In this document: piece by piece, positions 14,263 through 17,397 of the stretch | How positions within the stretch are numbered: position 1 is the first letter of the stretch | Layout: the number at the start of each line of letters is the position of its first letter | Assembly: GCA_016190545.1 (NCBI GenBank) | Contig: JACPQI010000198.1 | Location: 1-17,397, forward strand | Length of the DNA stretch: 17,397 nt | DNA from: Chloroflexota bacterium | Lineage (GTDB): Bacteria > Chloroflexota > Dehalococcoidia > SHYB01 > JACPQI01 | Reading direction: 5' to 3' | Notes under the pieces: model-generated | Database searches by the model: none | Seen by the model: the letters and a program-made list of their open reading frames with translations, nothing else | What the model was told of the DNA's origin: nothing | Program-made: the position numbers and the translations under genes

Positions 14263-15819
14263 CTACTCACCATGTCCACGAACTCGTTCAACGGCTACCT
14301 CGCTCTGCCAGGTGCGCCTGGCAAGGTCTATTGCATCCTCTTTCGTGCGGACCTCTCCCGCAGCGTGCGCCTCGTTCACCTTCTCCAGCAACCGACCGAT
14401 GACCGGCCCCGGCGGCAAGCTGATGGCTTGCATTAGGTCGTCGCCAGTCACCAGCCTGGGCGGACGTGCCGCCGGCTCAGGGCCGAGACCGCAGGACAAA
14501 ACGTGTCTTATTTTACCCGCATAATCCCGCCACGCAAATGGGTCAAGCAGCGGGCCTCGCGCCGCCAGATAGTCCGCCAGACTCAAGAAGAGCACGTCGT
14601 AGGCTGCGTCCTCCAGGTCGCGGAAGTAGCGGTAGACGGCCCGGCGCGTGGGCAGAGGCTGGTCGCCGCTCATGAGGCCGGGGCGCAGGTGGTGTAGCAC
14701 TATTCGCTCGACTAGGCCAACCTCTTTGTTGCTGAAGCGCAGGCGGCGCATGATGTCGGCGGCCATCTCCGCGCCCTTTTCCGAGTGGCCGATGAACCGG
14801 GCCCGGCCGTTCGGCTCCACCGTCTTGGTCAGCGGTTTTGCCACATCGTGCAGCAGAGCGGAGAGCTTGAGAAGCACCGCTCGGGTGTGGCCGCCCGCCA
14901 CCTCCTGTCGGAAGTGGGATGAGAGCTCGGCGGTCCACGGTATGCCCAAGAGCGCGGGTGCGGAGCGCGGGCCGCTGCGCAGCACCAGCCCCGCCATACG
15001 CACGGTGTGGACGGAGTGCTCAAAGACATCCCAGTAGTGCTCAAAGGGTTGGTCCACGCCTCTGGCGGCTTCGAGCTCAGGTATGAGTCGGGTCAACAGC
15101 TGTAACCGGTCCAGCACCCACAGCGCGCCTTCCGCTGTGGGCAGCGCCAGCATATTATAGAGCTCTTCCCGCGCCCGCTCCGGCACGGCCCTGGGCATCA
15201 GCGGGGCGTCCCGGCGTACCATCTCCTTGGTTCCGGGCTCTAGCCCAAAGCCGAGCTGCGCCGAGAAGCGGACGGCGCGCAGGAGCCGCACCGGGTCGTC
15301 GCGAAAGATGCCGTCGTTCATCGCCCGAATCGTCTTACGTTGCAGGTCGGCTAGTCCTCCGCAGGGGTCTACCACCGCCTCGGTACGGCCAGCGAGGGCG
15401 GCATCCAGTGGGATAGCGAGGGCGTTCACGGTAAAGTCGCGCCGCGCCAGGTCCTGCTCTAAGCCGCCTTGCAATGCTGAGATATCGATAAACCACCGCT
15501 GGTTTTCCCACTGAAGCACCACCCGGGCCACCTGGCGCTCCTCATGCATGAGCACGTAGGCGCCGCCCAGGTGGTCCGCCAGCTCGCGGGCCAGCCCCAA
15601 AGCGTCACCGGCGATGGCAACGTCGATGTCCCGGTTGGGCTGTCGCGCCAGCAATGTGTCGCGAAGGAATCCGCCGACCACGTAGGACTGAGGGGCGCGC
15701 GACGAGAGAAAAGCGTGAAGGCGCTCCAGGAGAGGCACGGCTTCCTTGGGAATAGTCATTCGCGGTGGGCTGGAAAAGGCGCGCTCGGGCAGTCCGCCGA
15801 GCAGGTAAGGGCTACGCAT
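14263..15819 (-). CDS. CCA tRNA nucleotidyltransferase / poly(A) polymerase family protein with HD domain
   Basis: About 518 residues. Class II nucleotidyltransferase head: VGGFLRD (48-54), the catalytic pair D64 and D66 in RDIDVAI, RRDFTVNALAI, then DPCGGLADLQRKTIRAM and FRDDPVRLLRAVRFSAQLGF typical of CCA-adding enzymes and bacterial poly(A) polymerases. The C-terminal half holds an HD phosphohydrolase domain (LLHDVAKPLTKT, H324-D325, then GHSEKG and HHLRPG). The likely role is adding or repairing the 3' CCA of tRNAs. Start is uncertain: TTG at 15828 directly follows the def stop, ATG at 15819 is used here, and ATG at 15759 would begin closer to the conserved domain; none has a clear Shine-Dalgarno, and coupling to def is probable. 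CCA-adding versus A-adding specificity cannot be told by eye. Confidence 0.9.
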   Translation of the reverse strand: MRSPYLLGGLPERAFSSPPRMTIPKEAVPLLERLHAFLSSRAPQSYVVGGFLRDTLLARQPNRDIDVAIAGDALGLARELADHLGGAYVLMHEERQVARVVLQWENQRWFIDISALQGGLEQDLARRDFTVNALAIPLDAALAGRTEAVVDPCGGLADLQRKTIRAMNDGIFRDDPVRLLRAVRFSAQLGFGLEPGTKEMVRRDAPLMPRAVPERAREELYNMLALPTAEGALWVLDRLQLLTRLIPELEAARGVDQPFEHYWDVFEHSVHTVRMAGLVLRSGPRSAPALLGIPWTAELSSHFRQEVAGGHTRAVLLKLSALLHDVAKPLTKTVEPNGRARFIGHSEKGAEMAADIMRRLRFSNKEVGLVERIVLHHLRPGLMSGDQPLPTRRAVYRYFRDLEDAAYDVLFLSLADYLAARGPLLDPFAWRDYAGKIRHVLSCGLGPEPAARPPRLVTGDDLMQAISLPPGPVIGRLLEKVNEAHAAGEVRTKEDAIDLARRTWQSEVAVERVRGHGE

Positions 15820-15828
15820 TCCCAACAA

Positions 15829-16356
15829 CTAGCTGCTCACGACTGCGGCAGGCTTGGCGGAGGCAGCTACCTCAGGTATCGTTTCTTCCTGCTCCACTTT
15901 TTGGAGCTTGTCCGGGCTGTCCAGCAGGTCGATGTACAGTTTCCCGTTCAGGTGGTCGATTTCGTGCTCCAACGCCTGGGCCAGCAGGCCGTCCGCCTTC
16001 AACCGGAGCTCCTTGCCGGTACGGTCTAGGGCCTTTACTTTCACCTTCTCAGCGCGGGTGAGTTCCGCCCGGTAGCCGGGGAGGCTCAAGCAGCCCTCCA
16101 GCACTGATCGTTCGCCCTCTTTTTTGATGAGTTCGGGGTTCACCAGCACAATGGGTTCTTCCTCCGGCAGTCCGATGACGGCGATGCGAAGCGAAATGCC
16201 GATCTGCGGCGCCGCGAGGCCGACGCCTTCTGCAGCGTGCATCGTCTCAATCATGTCGTTGAACAGTCGCTGCAAGCGGTCGTCGATCTTCGACACCCGC
16301 TTCGCCTTCTGGCGCAGCACCTGGTCCGGGAAATACCGGAGGGGCAGCACCGCCAT
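15829..16356 (-). CDS. def: Peptide deformylase
   Basis: 175 residues. It removes the N-formyl group from nascent proteins. All three metal-site motifs are intact: GVGLAAPQ (44-51), EGCLSLP (87-93, Cys89 a metal ligand) and HEIDH (131-135, two His ligands and the catalytic Glu132). A tail of about 25 residues past the catalytic domain is rich in Ala, Glu and Pro and probably flexible. The start at 16356 is chosen because GGAGG stands 7 bases upstream and the protein then begins MAVLPLRYFPDQVLRQ, as usual for the family. A longer frame to 16470 would run through the promoter and was rejected. First gene of the def-CCA-secD-secF operon. Confidence 0.96.
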   Translation of the reverse strand: MAVLPLRYFPDQVLRQKAKRVSKIDDRLQRLFNDMIETMHAAEGVGLAAPQIGISLRIAVIGLPEEEPIVLVNPELIKKEGERSVLEGCLSLPGYRAELTRAEKVKVKALDRTGKELRLKADGLLAQALEHEIDHLNGKLYIDLLDSPDKLQKVEQEETIPEVAASAKPAAVVSS

Positions 16357-16410
16357 AGCCAGTCCTCCCATCGGCAGCCCCCAGGGCAAACCTGAGGCGC
16401 TGTTCTGCGT

Positions 16411-16440
16411 ATTATAGCTAACGTAGGGCGCATAGCACAA
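16411..16440 (-). promoter_or_regulatory. Sigma-70-type promoter of the def-CCA-secDF operon
   Basis: On the minus strand, TTGTGC (16440-16435) and a perfect TATAAT (16416-16411) are separated by 18 bases. The leader to the def ATG would be about 50 bases. Confidence 0.8.
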
Positions 16441-16507
16441 GCAGAAGAGGTGTGATTGTGTGGTGGACACCTACACTGAGCGCGGCCGAGATGGAATGAA
16501 GGCGCCT

Positions 16508-17397
16508 CTACAGCACGCTGATGGGGTCGATGTCCACCGACCATCCGCTCGGCAGCGACAGGTCGCGAAGCAGCCCGCCCGGGTCCGCCCCCCGCACTAC
16601 GATATGCCAGCGGAACCGCCCCTTCACCCGGGGCGGGTGGGCTGGTGCCGGCCCCAGCACCTGGGTGTCTGGAACGCCGCCGCGCACGACCTGTATCTTT
16701 AGATCTGTGGCCAGGCGCGCCGCCTCCCGAAAGCTATAGGCCTCATTCGTATGGGCGAAGAGGAGCTGGGCCAGTCGCACAAATGGTGGCTGCTGCAGCA
16801 GGCGGCGGTTGGAAAGCTCCTTCTGGTAGAAAGCGCGGTAGTCCTGGGTCGCCGCCGCCTGGATGGCATAGTGTTCGGGCGTGTAGGTCTGGATGACCAC
16901 GCGGCCCTCGCGCTCGCCGCGCCCCGCCCGGCCCGCCACCTGGCACAGGAGCTGGAAAGTGCGCTCGCCGGCCCGGAAGTCCGGCAGGTGCAGGCCCACG
17001 TCGGCGTTCACTACTCCCACCACCGTCACCCGCGGCAGGTGCAGCCCCTTGGCGATCATCTGCGTCCCGACCAGGACGTCGATCCTGCGGGCCTCGAAGT
17101 CGTCCACAATCCGCTGATAGTGCGTCCGGTGACTCATCGTGTCACTGTCCACGCGCTGCATCCGCGCCTTGGGGAACAGCTCGGCCAGGATCGACTCGAC
17201 CCGTTGCGTCCCCAGCCCGACCTGCACCAGTTTCTCGCCGCAAGTCACGTTCGGGCAGACGGTGGGCGTGACCACGCGACTGCGGCAGTAGTGGCAGATC
17301 GATTGCCCGATGGCCGTGTGCACGACAAGTCCGACGTTGCAGTTCGGACAGGTCAAGCGCGTCCGGCACGCGGGACAATACACGCGATGAGCGAACC
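16508..17397 (-). CDS. priA: Primosomal protein N' (PriA helicase), C-terminal part
   Basis: The last 296 or so codons of PriA; the 5' part, with the DNA-binding and Walker A/B domains, lies beyond the right window edge. PriA restarts stalled replication forks as a 3'-5' helicase. Visible from the edge: FAHRVYCPACRTRLTCPNC, continuing the NRRG-type family block, then CHYC and CPNVTC, giving the eight zinc-binding cysteines. Helicase motifs V and VI follow: VGTQMIAKG, NADVGLHLPDFRAGERTFQL and QVAGRAGRGE. The C-terminal domain ends at 16508. Oddities: the last cysteine pair is C-x4-C (CPNVTC) where the family normally has C-x2-C, and the usual KGHDFP is KGLHLP. The GTG at 17383 is inside the conserved zinc region and is not the real start. 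Confidence 0.95.
   Translation of the reverse strand, partial: FAHRVYCPACRTRLTCPNCNVGLVVHTAIGQSICHYCRSRVVTPTVCPNVTCGEKLVQVGLGTQRVESILAELFPKARMQRVDSDTMSHRTHYQRIVDDFEARRIDVLVGTQMIAKGLHLPRVTVVGVVNADVGLHLPDFRAGERTFQLLCQVAGRAGRGEREGRVVIQTYTPEHYAIQAAATQDYRAFYQKELSNRRLLQQPPFVRLAQLLFAHTNEAYSFREAARLATDLKIQVVRGGVPDTQVLGPAPAHPPRVKGRFRWHIVVRGADPGGLLRDLSLPSGWSVDIDPISVL

Noticed and set aside
16357..16470. N-terminal extension of the deformylase frame to 16470
   Set aside because: It contains a TTGTGC-N18-TATAAT promoter and is unlike any deformylase N-terminus; the ATG at 16356 has a proper ribosome-binding site.

Overview
The window is a dense, high-GC bacterial chromosome segment with almost every gene on the minus strand; only the pabB-pabC pair is on plus. 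No mobile element, CRISPR array, tRNA or rRNA was seen. A perfect CIRCE operator at groEL rules out an enteric-type heat-shock system. A mesaconyl-CoA hydratase/malyl-CoA lyase pair of the kind known from Chloroflexus, together with the general protein character, makes me lean towards Chloroflexota (a Dehalococcoidia/SAR202-like lineage). That assignment is inference and only moderately secure.

Layout from left to right. (1) The 5' end of groEL, with a sigma-70-type promoter and CIRCE. (2) A five-gene minus-strand operon at 4874-332 with its own promoter: MaoC-type mesaconyl-CoA hydratase, CitE/malyl-CoA-lyase-type enzyme, beta and alpha subunits of an ADP/GDP-forming acyl-CoA ligase, and a small single-cluster ferredoxin. 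This is the most interesting metabolic block. It looks like a route that activates a C4-C6 hydroxy- or unsaturated dicarboxylate, hydrates it and cleaves it to an acyl-CoA plus a 2-oxoacid, or runs in reverse. (3) A probable nfo-scoA-scoB operon: DNA-repair endonuclease IV followed by the two subunits of a 3-oxoacid CoA-transferase, ending at a hairpin. (4) Divergently from nfo, sharing overlapping -10 boxes, pabB-pabC for p-aminobenzoate (folate) synthesis. (5) Convergent to pabC, a cation-diffusion-facilitator exporter whose reading frame has no normal start codon. (6) A housekeeping operon def - CCA nucleotidyltransferase - secD - secF, from a clear promoter at 16440-16411 to a strong hairpin after secF. 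(7) The 3' part of priA.

The most unusual protein is SecF (684 aa, against roughly 300 usual). Its extracytoplasmic region between TM1 and TM2 is expanded into about ten diverged repeats of about 35 residues. Other oddities are a PabC-like enzyme lacking the conserved PLP-contacting glutamate, a pabB gene whose ribosome-binding site points to an ACG codon, and a ligase pair that carries ATP-citrate-lyase-like signatures.
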